Positions 14,501 through 28,000 of a DNA stretch of 64,000 bases are shown piece by piece; positions within the stretch are counted from its first letter, which is position 1; every line of letters begins with the position of its first letter. The stretch is from Gibbula magus. Lineage: Eukaryota > Mollusca > Gastropoda > Trochida > Trochidae. The stretch spans positions 80,737,436-80,801,435 of the forward strand of contig OW388291.1 of the NCBI GenBank assembly GCA_936450465.1, written 5' to 3'. The position numbers and the translations under genes were made by a program. The notes under the pieces are model-generated. The model ran no database searches. It was not told the origin of the DNA and saw only the letters and a list, made by a program, of their open reading frames with translations.

Positions 14501-17500
14501 AATGGAGACAAGTTGCATACAATATAAAACATTTAAATTGTAGTCAGTAAAATAAATCAAAATAATCGAGAAATCATTTCCGGGAACACTGTGAAAATGT
14601 CACACGACGCAAGAAACAGACAAGAGTCAACGAATAGGGTCAGGTCAGAGCACCAAGTAAGCATGTATTTCCTCTGGAAATAAGAGTCAAGTCTGTACAT
14701 TGTAAGATGATAGCGGAGTCAGTTCAAGACATCAAAATTTGCCTTCATTCATCCATCTGAAATTAGATGTTATAAACAATTCATAATCATTATAGCGTTG
14801 GCATTAAAAAACGCAAAATAACCACGATGACCCATCATTCCCAGAGACAGAGTAAAGTCCACGTGTAATCATATTATACGTAACTTCAAAATGACGTAAA
14901 TGAGCATCCACGTCATCAAGTGGTGTCAATGTTAAATCATTGAAATATGGCCAATAGAAGTCGACACAGTAAGAATTTCCCTCTAGAAAGAGGCCAATAT
15001 GTCATGAATACATCATAATTATCAAAACCAGTAAGGCCTCTGCGAAATATGTTATCTCGTGAATTTTAATATTCCAAGACATGAAAATTAAATACAAAAG
15101 TAATCCATTCTTTGTGACTGGACATTTTGATACAGCGTATATTGGAATTATATATCTACTTATGAATATAAGTACATGACATACCTTGTAACATCTTGAC
15201 TGCTACAGGTACTAGCAGAGTGTCCTGTCTGCCAGGCACCTGTACCCCCCGGTGTCGGAGGAGGGCGTGGCTCACCTGCCCCCGAACTACAAGGCCGAAC
15301 GCTCCAGTTCCGAGAACCTGTCACATCATTGTTCACACTGACAGGGTGTAAAACAGCAGCAATATAATAAATAAATTTAACGTAAAAGTAATTCACCTGA
15401 ATATTCATCCACCGACAATGGGTGTGTTATTATCCGTAATAATAGTGTGGTGTACGATCTTTTGGGTCACGTACAGAAATAAATTCTAATGATGCTATTG
15501 TATTAGAGAACCTTGACATATAAATATGAGTAATGTTTTAAGTCAGGGAGAAAACACGAGGGTGGGGGTTTTAGTAAAAAAACTGAGGGCGGCTGGGAAT
15601 GAAAAGTAAAACCGAGCTTGCGAGGTTTTATCTATTCCGCCACCCTCAGGTTTTTTAATTGTCTACCAAAACCCCACCCGAGGGTTTTCTCTGACGTATA
15701 TACCGCCATGCGTTTTAAATACAAAAATGAAAACAATATTGTTAGTGTTTCAAGCCTTCGTGATCCAAGTTTGAGGCGCACATAAAATATCTCAATATTG
15801 TGAGCAGAGCAGAATAGATATCAACAAACAACCATCTCATGATCACCAATCCTCTGTGGGATAAGTCTTGGGCTACAAATCGGAGGGTTGCAGGTTCGAT
15901 TCAGACATTGTCAACTATGCAAATTTTAAACTTGCAAATTTTTAGTACCTATAACTGATTAGACGCAGTCAATGACTGTTATACACAAAAACAGTATTTC
16001 ACATTTATACATAACTATAATTTCAGTTTATCACAACATACGGATGTGGAATGAGTCTCATGTTATATTTCTAACTGACAGAACGTACCTGTCCTAGCTT
16101 GAGACAGCTGTGGGGCAACTCCCAGGAATCAGCCACCACCGGAGGGGTCGTGATGTCGTTGAAAGTTGGTCTGGAGAAGAAGATTAAAATGGGCTCTCAG
16201 ATCATGGCCACTGTAGCCCGTAGCTAGGGTCACAGCGTTACCAAATCTATACTTTATAATCCCCATCGGCTAAGGAGTTTGTACACAACATTTCAGCTTT
16301 CTATGGCTTTTGGATCTGGAGGTCATGGCTCCTATCGCCCGTAGTTTATAATGTCCATTGGCTAAGTAGTATTTACACAAGATACCAACTCTAGAACCAG
16401 TGGTTCTTGGGAAGAAGATGAAGCGAAATGTTTACGGTTGAACGTCCGACATATAGCCCATCGGGCTTTCAGGGTCCCTCGCCAACTTAAAAAATATGTG
16501 AGGAATAAAAGGCGTTATTATGAAGCTTTATCTTTAATTAACCCTTATAGTCACTCACATATTTTGTTTTGAATCAGTTATTAAAACCATTGAGAAGAAA
16601 TCAACCTGCAAGATGAGTGCTCCATAACCCAAGTTTCGTGGGACGGTTTTGGAGTTTTGTTTCGGATATTGCCTCACAACGGAAACGGACAGCACAATTC
16701 AAATCCTCAAGACTTTAAAACACCTGAATGGGTACATATCTGCATGTTGATTGTTCTACAAACAAGTTTTGTTGAGGTAGGCCTTATTTCAGCTTCAGAA
16801 ACTACTTTGGGACTGACGGACGTACATGTTAACGAACAGAAGGACGGACCCAACTCCAACACCCCCGTTTTGCATTGGACCGGTGATAAGTCCAAAGAAA
16901 TATAAACTGTAGTTTAATAAAAGTGTTCACGTTCTGAAAATAAAACATCCTCTGACTAGTCTCCCAGTGTAAATTAGTACGAGAAGCATTGGAATGATTC
17001 CTCTAAACAATGGTATTAGTTTAAATCATTTCTTCAGCTTGTGAATTCGCAAATAAAAACGACGACAAGCAACATTATTAAACAGCGCCTTACTTAATAT
17101 CATGTGGAATAATTCATCTCAAGAAATTATGCAAAACGTTTTTGGAATGAGCCGTTGGTTCTTTTGTTTATAAATATGCATTTCTTTAAAGATATGATTG
17201 CATTTCTAAACAAGATTAAAATAGTCTTCATTGATTTATTTGTGAAACTTTCATAATATTCGTTTTGTCTGGATAAACAAATCACATTGTTCTAAAGAGC
17301 AGTGTTCTGATCTTGAGATAAACTGAAGGTGTCGAATAAACCAAATTTCGTTTCTTTTTGATCTCAAATATGATTATATCATTTGTAAACTCGTGTAAAT
17401 CAAAATGATTGAAGAATAAATGCTAATATAACTGTTTTATGTTGTCACCGAGTACTAAATATGATCACCCAATCCAGTTTGTAACATCATAATATATGCG

Positions 17501-20500
17501 TTTCACTTTGTCCATAAGCTTGTCCAGACTGATAAGAAACGCACATAATGATAACGTTATCTCACCTTTGTTACTTTTCATTTTCATTCGAAATGATAAA
17601 CTATTGCTTGAAATGCTACTGTAATTCAGTATATGGCACCTATATATCATGGACTGATATAAACATTATAAACAGTACATTATACACACTATCAAATATA
17701 TGTACGGCATCGAAACAAACAAATCAGAAATTAAATGCATGAAAGCACTAACCAAGATCCATATCAAATATCAAGTACGCAGCATTCATTCGAATAATAT
17801 AAACAAATTAATTAAAATGTCCAGTTTGAATGGCTAAACATTTTACATCGTAACCTTACAAGAGTATAAACCCAAATGTCAACCATTCATAAATACGACT
17901 TACTCTTCAGAAATTAAAAGTAATGAAGCCAGATCGCCGTATAGATACGTATACTTTGCGACACTTACCTGAGGCGAGCTCCGAGATCGTAGTAGTTGCT
18001 GAAGCCGTCGTTATCTCGCCCGAACTGACGCTCTAGGTATGGGAGTTTCTTCCTACGTTTCTTTGTATAGACGAAGACGACCACAAGCACTGTGACCACA
18101 ACCCCCGTCATCACGACAACAACGGCCACTACAGTGATGTCCCTCGGATGGACGCTGTCCGGTATTTCTGACAGATACATATTTACTTATTCTATATAAA
18201 CATCAAATGTGGTCTTTTTGGTATGAACTAAAGACATAACCTGTCTCATTTCGTGAATTGAGGAAAGTTTGTTACATTTCATAAATACGGACTAAAACAC
18301 ACTGCTCTATTTGAGAATTATATCTTAATCCAGAGCGTATAACAAATTCACAATTTTAAACATCGTAAGCTAAGCATCGATATTCATCAAAACATATTCT
18401 TTTATTGTGAGCAAACATTTAAATTGCACCTAAGTCAGGTATAATGATGATTTAAACTTTTGATAAGAATGTGACTGAGATATAATGTTGAATATATTAT
18501 TGAATAGAAGTGATTTGTTTGTGTTTTGATAATTATATAAACAATATTCATTTATATTGGTCTTAAAACGAATTAGAAGCAAGTTGTTTCACATATTTGA
18601 TGAGTTTATGTTATTATTATTTCCTTTCAACTTTAATCTTTGTGCAAATATAAAATGAGCTTTAAAGATGAATAATACTATCATTCATCATACCAGTAAC
18701 TATGACAACACTAATGATTATCTGAAAGTGCATAGACTTATGAGAACTAGCACTCGTATTAAACCATAGCATATTTTAGTAAAATATATTTGAATAGCAA
18801 TCTAGAAGTTGGTAGGATGAAATATGAAGACAATATTTATGGACATACGATTGTTTTTATTCTGCGTAGTTGAAGTTATAACATTCAGTGGAGGGTGACA
18901 TCGTAATTTATCAGATCCGCGCTAGTGTTTATCCAACGAGCCGTAGACGAGTTGGATAAACACAAACAAGGTTCTGATTAATTACGATGTCACCCGAACA
19001 AACTGAATGTTATAACTTCAACCGCATGTAAAAAAAAAACAAAGAAATATTTTGACAGAAATCAGCTGATCGATCGACAAACTATGACCTTAAACTTGTG
19101 TCACGTGACATTGAATGATTGACGTGGATGCTTGCTTTATTCATGTTGCGGGATATAAAACATTTATCACCCTCAGGAAGATTTATCAACATGTATGACA
19201 GTGTTTATTGATATTTGTTAATGGTCACGTGGACCAATCAGGGATCGACATTCTTACATGAGGTAGGATAATGTCGTTGTCAACCAGGTGATGAACCTAT
19301 ATCGAAACGTTACCTATGAAGAATTTGTATATTTTAATAAGGATATGTATCCAACTTAGACCAGCAGATAGGCCTAACATTGCTGAGTAGGTCCACATTT
19401 CATGAATCTGAAACGTGAATTGTTATAGGTCTTTGCAATTTGATATTAATTTTACCAGTAAAATGCAATATTTGGTTTAATGCTCAGTGCTCACATAACC
19501 AGGTTGACACAAAACGGTGTGAAATGTGGAACATAGCCGAGGTTACCGGGTTATTGATAAGGGTTGACATGCTGAACAACTGTGCTTTTCTGATACCCTT
19601 ATTTGGTCAGCTATGTAAGAACAGGATTGTAGGAAGGGTTACCCTAATTAACCTTTTGTTCAATGTTTGAACGGATGTCTGCGGTGTTTATTTATATTTT
19701 CTACAACTAAAAAAAAATCCATAGTTTAGATATTAACAAATAAATATAACAATAAAATGTAGGCTCATTTACAGAGTGTTTTAAGCCAAAGGTGATCGTA
19801 CAGGTACATCGATATTTTAACTTCAGGCCAGGTTTTGACAGTTCTTCATTTGGAATTATGATATTATATAAGTCGTACAGTTGCATATATCTAACGTTTA
19901 AACAGTTTAAAGATATACTATTCAGTATATATAGAGTCTCTTTCAATTCAACACGCTTTGTCCATGTGTGATGCAAACCCGAAATGTCTGTTCAAACTAG
20001 CCTATCAACATACATAGTTTGTGTGCTTGACTTGATTCCATCCTAATTTGCAAAGTTTCTTGAACAGATCAAGTGTTTATGCTTGAAACTCTTATTTATT
20101 TCTACTGCTGCTTGTTGATTCTAGGTTCCAGTAAGTCCGTGCCCATCACATCTAAGTGAATATGTGCTTGTTGCCTTGACCAACACAGCGACCAACTATG
20201 AGTTTTTGGAGATTTGAAGACATGCAATACCCCCTCCTCCCCGACGGGGATATGTTGCATTGGTAATGAATAAGCAGTGTATGTAATACCACTTGTGACA
20301 AAGCTGCTTCCAAACCTTATATAGGAAGCGAGTAACCAAAACTGCCTTAACCCTGGTCTATCACTATCCGTGTGTGGAGTGTTAACCCAGCTTATTGTGA
20401 AGGCCCATTCAATTTTCAGAACAGCTTTTTGTAGGTATATTTGCTATTGATTGATTGATTGAAAACATATTTTATTCATTTAAGAAATGAATTGGGCACA

Positions 20501-23500
20501 AGTTGTGAAACTTATAGAAGCCCTCTCCAGGTAATCAACAACTATTTTACAAGGCTAGAATACATAACAAGAAAGTAAGAAATCTACAAGTGACGAAGTG
20601 GGTAAACATGTAATATACATTATTAAGGCAACACAGAAATGGAAATGTTATTTGCTATGGCTGGGATGTTTTCATACTGCAATTAATAACATAATGTAGT
20701 GAGAATGGGTGTGAATATAAAGCTTGAAGGGACTTACCTTGTATCTCGGGCATGGTGAAAGTATACAGTTCCATGTCGTCGTCGTCGCTTAAGCTGGTGC
20801 TGTAGTTGACGGTCAGGTCGTTTTGGTCGTAGTGAGGGATGACCTGCTCAACATCGTTATTTCAAAATAATCTATCAATTTGACTTAATTTCAACATGCA
20901 TGCGCACTGTATGCGGTAATGGATTTACGTTTACGTTAACAGATATATACGTAGACTACTCCTTTGATTTTCAATGGATGCGACATTTCGTAAGTGATCT
21001 TAACAAAGTCTTAAAGCCGATGATTAATACTTGTTAATAAGATTAAAGACTAAGGTTAACTTTTCTCATGAATATTGTTTTTAATTGTTATATCACCTGA
21101 ACACCGTACGACTCTTTTTCTACGAGGTCCTCGAGGTCCACGGAAAATGTGTCCTGCAACCATGGAACAATGATCTTGTACATTCCACAATTGCTTTTAA
21201 TATTTTCCCAACTGATATCTTTTAAAAGTGTGGAGGATCATAATGAGCAAATCTGAAAATACAGTATAACCACTAACGTATGTTCTCTTCCTGTACACAG
21301 CTCGTGATATTAACGGTACTGATGATGATGGTGAATATCATAACGGATATGACCCACGGCTTCAGTGAGATCAGGGCCATGTTCAAGAGAGGTTTCAAAG
21401 TAATCGCTCAATTAGCGATTACTATTAAACCTTCTCTTGAACGCGATTGCTCAATGTAGCGCTACGTAGCAAGGCGAGCAAACTTCGAGGAATTTGCACC
21501 ATGTCGTTCAAGAGAGAATGAGCGCTACTTGAGCGCTACTTAAGCGCTACATTGAGCAAACGATGAGCGATTATAAGCGCTCGCTGTTATGGAACGGAAC
21601 CCTGGGCGATTACTATTAAACCTCTCTTGAACGCGATTGCTCAATGTAGCGCTACGTAGCAAAGCGAGCGAACGTTGAGGTTTTGCACCGTGTCGTTCAG
21701 GAGAGAATGAGCGCTACTTGAGCGCTACATTGAGCAATCAATGAGCGATTTTAAGCGCTCGCTGTTATGGAACGGGGCCCATGCTGCTATTAGTAGCTGC
21801 TACTTACAATACCATATTCGATATCCAGTGGTTGTATGTAGTTCAAAGACTCTTTCAAGCTTTTCCGCAAGTGGTGATTCGCACCAATCTACATCACTGA
21901 CTCAGTAAAGTCTTGCTGCATTTCGTTAACTATTCTTAGTTAGCAAAGCGCTGTACTTGAACTTCATATTGGCGCTGCTACTCTACCCCTATACAGTTAA
22001 CGAAATACAACAAGGCTTAAATTAGCAAGTGATGGATACAGGTGCAAGTTATGCCTAGCGGGGGAAATTTTGTATACAGTGTGTACTGGTCAGTGTCTCA
22101 CAGTAGGTGTAAGCTGGAGGTGTCTATCGATAATACTGTTGAACTTTCTTTTCAACATATCATGTTTAGGTTTTCGAAGGAAGTTTCGAAACGTGGTGAT
22201 GAAAATGTTGAATACGTGTATACAATAGACAATCGTGATTTTATCTATGGTAATTTGGTGCTATTGTACATTCTGTACTTTAGAGACACCTTTTTCACGA
22301 CGGTTCTGAAAATTTTAGTTATGTCAATGAATGTTCTCGGTCACAATTTTCCCACGCAAGTTATAACTCGCACCAGTTTCCATAACTGGTTACTTTAAGC
22401 CTTGCCGCATTTACTGAACGTTTCTCTGCTAGTGTAGCGGGGCACTGCAGACGAACACCATAGTGCGCTCAGCTATATTAGCACAGAAAAGTTATGGAAA
22501 TACGGCAATGCTTAAATTAGCCAGTGATGGAGACTGGAACGAGCTTTGACTTGCGTGGGAAGTTGGGTTTTCCACTGGTGTATCAGGAACTAACCGTTGG
22601 TGATGAAATAAGTGGAAATTAAGGAATTGAAAATAAAGATTATAAAGAACCTGAAATAATTGCATTTTTCAAAAAGGAACAAATATCTATCGATCTAAAA
22701 GTAGTTTACTTGCTCCATAAAAATGATAATTTATTTTCAATTCCATCGCTTATCCAACGTATCACATCACTACACGGTATGCAATCCGTCATTTATACAG
22801 ACAGATAAAACAGTTAAATTTTAACAATTTATTCAAAAAATGGATTACATTGACACATCGGAGGTAGAAAGTATAAATAACTAAATCAACAAACATTACA
22901 AGATTTTGCAGGATTTGCCCGCTACGTGATGTGACACTTTGGGCATGCGCACAAGCTACATTAACGTGGGCGAGAGATTGTCTGAAAGCAAGAAGGAAAA
23001 CAAATGTTTAGTGTTTGAAACATGGATGTATTATTTTCAGATGTTCATCGCGATGGGAACATTTTGAAATGCGGAAAATGTGACAACTGTTTTTACTAAA
23101 CTGATAAGTTTATTGTGTCTAAATATATCCATTAAACGGTCTGGTATAAAAATACATTTTGATCATACAGCAACGTGTAAGTTTGGTGACTTCATGCTTT
23201 CAAATTTTCACGATTTCTTGTTTCAAATATGTAAATGTATTAGACACTATTCAACACCATTAGGAACCTACACTTGTAGGGAAATTGAAGTTAAACTTGT
23301 GTGTCTTCGACAGTGACACATTTCGTCATTTTATAAATGTGAATACCTTATCCATGAAGACATTCCTCCTGTTGACGAGAGACGGTTTGTTGGAGATGTT
23401 GTTGAGACCACCCCAGGTCATGTAGAAGCCGATGACTTCGACGTTAGAACGCTGTTCCGGCATGGTGACGTACACCCTGACCCCCTTCACACGGGGGACC

Positions 23501-25002
23501 ACCACGATCACCACGCCATTGTCGTCACGGAGGATAGGAGCTGAGCAGAATTAGAACATACGTTGAGTGAAAGAAAAGCTTGTTGAAATGTTTGAGAGTT
23601 TTGTTTCCAAGATGACGAGGACAGCGTAGTTGAGTTGCAATACCTAAGTATATCCACGTGCAAAAGAAACGTCCCCACATTTTTAAGAAAGTACAAAACG
23701 AAATACTTCTGTCGGAGAAAGTCGATTTTGAATGTATTCGAAATACACATGTTTTGTAAAGAAGTAGGCTACATATTCACATACATCAGAGTATGATACT
23801 CTGAATGTCCGGCATTTAAAATGAAGAAGAGTATTTAATACAAGATGTTGTCGACATAAATACTGTACTTTACTGTAGGTCGTCATAAGGCAAGCCAAAA
23901 ACCAATTATTGACATTCCTATTTCGTGCAGTTAAGGAGAATCGAAAACGACGATTCTTAAAATGCTTGTTTCTCAGAAATGTGAACAGATAATATTTTGA
24001 AAATTTAAACTTAGTCTCGTTAGCTCCTGGAGACATGATGAAACCCTATTGCTGTTGTGTGTATCGCTCATGGGTTGATATAACTTGCGACGTTTCTTTT
24101 GCACACGAGTTCAGAACAATCACACGGATCGAGGGTTTTTCGACAACGTTCCCGGGTATTTAATATATCACGGAACTACCCCTTTAAACTGATGTTAATT
24201 TCGCTAAAACTAAAGCGAAATCAAATAACTTAAAGCACAAGCGTAAAGAAGAAAATTTCGAACTGAATATGAATCTTGTAGTTATGCATAGTGATCTTAT
24301 CTTCATTCAGATAAGAAGATTCCTTATGCTGCATGTGGTCTTGTGAACCAAGGATTTCTCTATACAAATCTTTGTGTGAACATATTGACTCACTGTATCC
24401 CGGTTTCGGCCAATTGTTCTGCATGTTAGTATCGTCTGACGTCATCTGAGTGACCGGTGAGATCCAGGATTGGACCATACTGTGTCCTGGGGGCGTGGCT
24501 ATAATCTGTGATTGCCACATGAAACTCGTATCATCATTCAGAGTTACTCGCCTTGAATCGTTCCCCCTTTTTTCAACTTTACAGATTAATATCAAAATAC
24601 AGCATTTTCAATATATTGTATACAAAGAGAAAGTTTTTGTAATAATCATTCATGTATAATTTAAACATATAAAATGAATTAAAAGTATGAGTATCCTTTC
24701 AAAGTGAAACTTAAATACTATTTTACAGACATCATTTGTTTCACATTGGGAAACAATAATAAAGGATACGAAATTTAATAAGCTGTAACTAATATTTCGT
24801 TTATTAGTTATGTTTTATATCACACATACCTGTACTCCATACCGATCTGACTGGTTGGCAGAATAATTAGGAACTGGTATCACTATACAGGTTGTGTTCT
24901 GAAATTGACAGTCAATTGTCAATTGATCATCTTGACGCAGAAAATATATAGTTATGGGAACGTAAAGAGCTACTATTTATCAATTAAAACAAAACAAAGT
25001 TT

Positions 25003-25042
<40 letters not shown>

Positions 25043-28000
25043 TAATAGTGGTAAATATATGTCACAACGTAAAATTAGATCAACTAAGAAATATACCTAT
25101 GCATGTATATTTAACAACAAGTAGATTTCAATGGTTGTCGAATCTAATCGCCATCATTTTGGAAGATCATTGTATATATAAAACATATTCCCACAAGAGG
25201 CATTGCATGCAGTTAGATAGACATTGCGTGTAGTAAGATATCTCAATAATCTATTGTAATTTTAATCAGATTTGTCTTGTGATGCTATCGACATTTCGCT
25301 CACCCCATCGACAACTTTGGTGGTGGTGTTATAAAGTGTAGCGATACCCAACAGCCTGTCGGAGAAGTTGAGAGTTCCCCAGAGAATATGGTAGAATTCT
25401 ATGGACTTTTCAGACCCCATGTCTATAGGAGGGGACCACTTAACCATCAGGCTACCGTTGGGGAGGAAAAACAGCGTTATGTTTTGCACGTTGCCTGGAG
25501 GGTTGTCTGAAATGATTCAATTTCACAATCTCATTGGGGAAATCGTAATGAAGCTTGTACAGTTATTAAATAAGAAGCAGATGTAAAACACACTGTAATA
25601 CACTCGGTATTTCAGTGCAGCACTCTGCTATGTTAGCACGGAGAAATTAAGGTAATGCTGCAAGGCTTGAAATAAGCTTGTGATGGAGACTAATGAGAGT
25701 TAAGCCTCGCAGAGGGAAGTTGATGTAATGTGTGATATGGTGTACATACACAGAGCAATATATTTCACGAAAGAATGGTTTGAAAAGCATTCTGTGAGTT
25801 ATGTAGAATAGATAGGAGAAACATGTTTTGGAATATCATCTTCAACTAATTCAACTAACCTCGGTCCTATGATTCTCATTTTCTCCCCGCATTGGTTTAT
25901 ACTCAAGTAAATTTCTTCTCCCCCTACCTAGCTACCTAATTATAAGTTACAATACCGAATTGTTTCTTATGTATATGTGCTGGGAGTGGGCTTAGTTGGT
26001 TTGGACAATTATTATATACGAGGAGAACAAGAAATTAGTAAGAATTTTAAGTTCACACAAATGTGCTGGAATACTTACACGGGCGTGGGTCACACTTGTA
26101 TCCTGTAACACGATGACAATCTAAAGAATGAAAACGAGGTTATATGATAACACTGTCTTTTGTTTTAACCAATGGACATTCTTCTACCGTTTTCTTTAAA
26201 TCAACTTCTAACTGCTTTTAAATTTATTTTATTTGTTTTCTTACCGATTGTTATGTCAATGGAATTAAATATCCCAGGGGTGTCGTGTTTGCATTTGGAA
26301 AAAGCTGATACCTGTAAAATCGAAAGCATAAAATCATTTTTAGAAACGATACCAATATGATGGCAGTATACTCGTATAACATGTCTCATTCATAATTTAT
26401 TATTTAACTTATACAGCACAAGCACTTAGTTTGTATATGAAGAATATTATTCTTTGTGTATCAGCTAGGTATTTTCAATATAAGTTGGTCTCATAATGCA
26501 CGTGCAAGTACTAGTGGTATTGTCTTATTTGAGTTTAATGATTTCACTGTACTAGCAAAACTGAGACGGAAAAGAACATTAAACCATTATAAGGATACAT
26601 TTCATTTCATATTCTTTATGTTCATACATAATATAAAACGCTAATATCTTGAAACTGAAACTGTTTGTACCTGAAAGTTGAACTTGCATCCAATTGCAAT
26701 TTTAGGCATGCGTACATGGACCTTCGAAACATCACCCTGAAATAAATTACAGTCATAAAATGAGCCATAAATTCTTCACAATCACACACCAAATTATTCA
26801 TTATATTTATTAAAACACCTTTGATGTCGCTGTGTAAGGGGCCATGAAATCAACAAAATAGCAAGCACGTTGTGCAATATTTGCATTTGGAGGACGAGAA
26901 TAAAGTAAATCGTATTGTGGATCATATGGAATACTTCGAATAAAATTAGAAAGTTGTTCTGAATCCATTGACATACATTAAACTACTCGGTACCAAGGTA
27001 GCCTCAGAAGCAATGGCTATGATATAGTGGTAACTATAACAACAGAATCATTGTTTGATCGTTTGAAGCAAGGGTGACGTTCCTCTCAATCTTAGCGAAT
27101 GTTACGATAGATATTAACGCTAAGCTCGGTTAGCGAGACGGTAGCCTGGGGGTCGTTCCACAAACCGATCTTAGCTCTTAGACCAGGCGTAAGCCCATTT
27201 TTATCGTTGGCTAAGATTGATCTTTAACGGGACAGAAGAACGTTTTTTCGCTCAAATAAGTCGATGAAATGAATTTGAAAAAGAATCAAAAGTACATGTA
27301 AATATAAATGACATAAACTATCATTATAAATGGGAAAAATTGAAATTCGCATTGCTACACATTGCTACAGCCCCTTTAAGACTAAGATCGCTTAGCACAA
27401 GAGCACCCTGCACTGTAACGTACAGAGGACACGGCATCATAGAAGACGGGAACTCCGACAGGCCCGCCACTCATGAAGCTGTCGAGACAGGGCTGGTGGA
27501 GGTGGTGTGTCCAGGAGTACCCCGATATGTCCGACCTGTCCCAGTCTGCAACCATTCAAGCAATACATCTCTTATCTTCTATATTTACAAGGAAACGTCG
27601 AATTAGCAGTTATCTTTTTGTAAGGGCTTGTATCGTGGTGTCAAAACACTTCCGATTCAAATCAAGATTTATGGAACCGAAAGTACATGTTTCTCAGTCT
27701 CGAACCATAGAAATCTTGTAGTTGGATATGGATATAGTATTATTTGGCAAACTATCTACAAGTATGACACCTCTTATGTTTCATCGTGTGGTTAATCACA
27801 AGACTTACGTGCAGGCTCCGTCCAGTAGAGGTTGAAGTTCACCTCGTCTGTGTCATTGTTGTAGTAGACGTCGCTGTAGGAGATGTTTCTAACCTTGCCT
27901 GGCGGGTAGCGCGCCACATCTGAAGACGATGACTATTTTTACATGGTAATACACGTTTGTCAGTCATATGCATTATAATGCTTTCTTTGGTTATGTAATC

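Noticed and set aside
14107..14532. 141-codon minus-strand ORF overlapping receptor exon 20
   Set aside because: It is the wrong frame. The kinase frame with acceptor at 14320 gives conserved motifs; this one does not.
24230..24595. 121-codon minus-strand ORF as a confident receptor exon
   Set aside because: Acceptor tract is poor and phase does not match exon 12 unless an alternative donor is used. Kept only as a low-confidence alternative.
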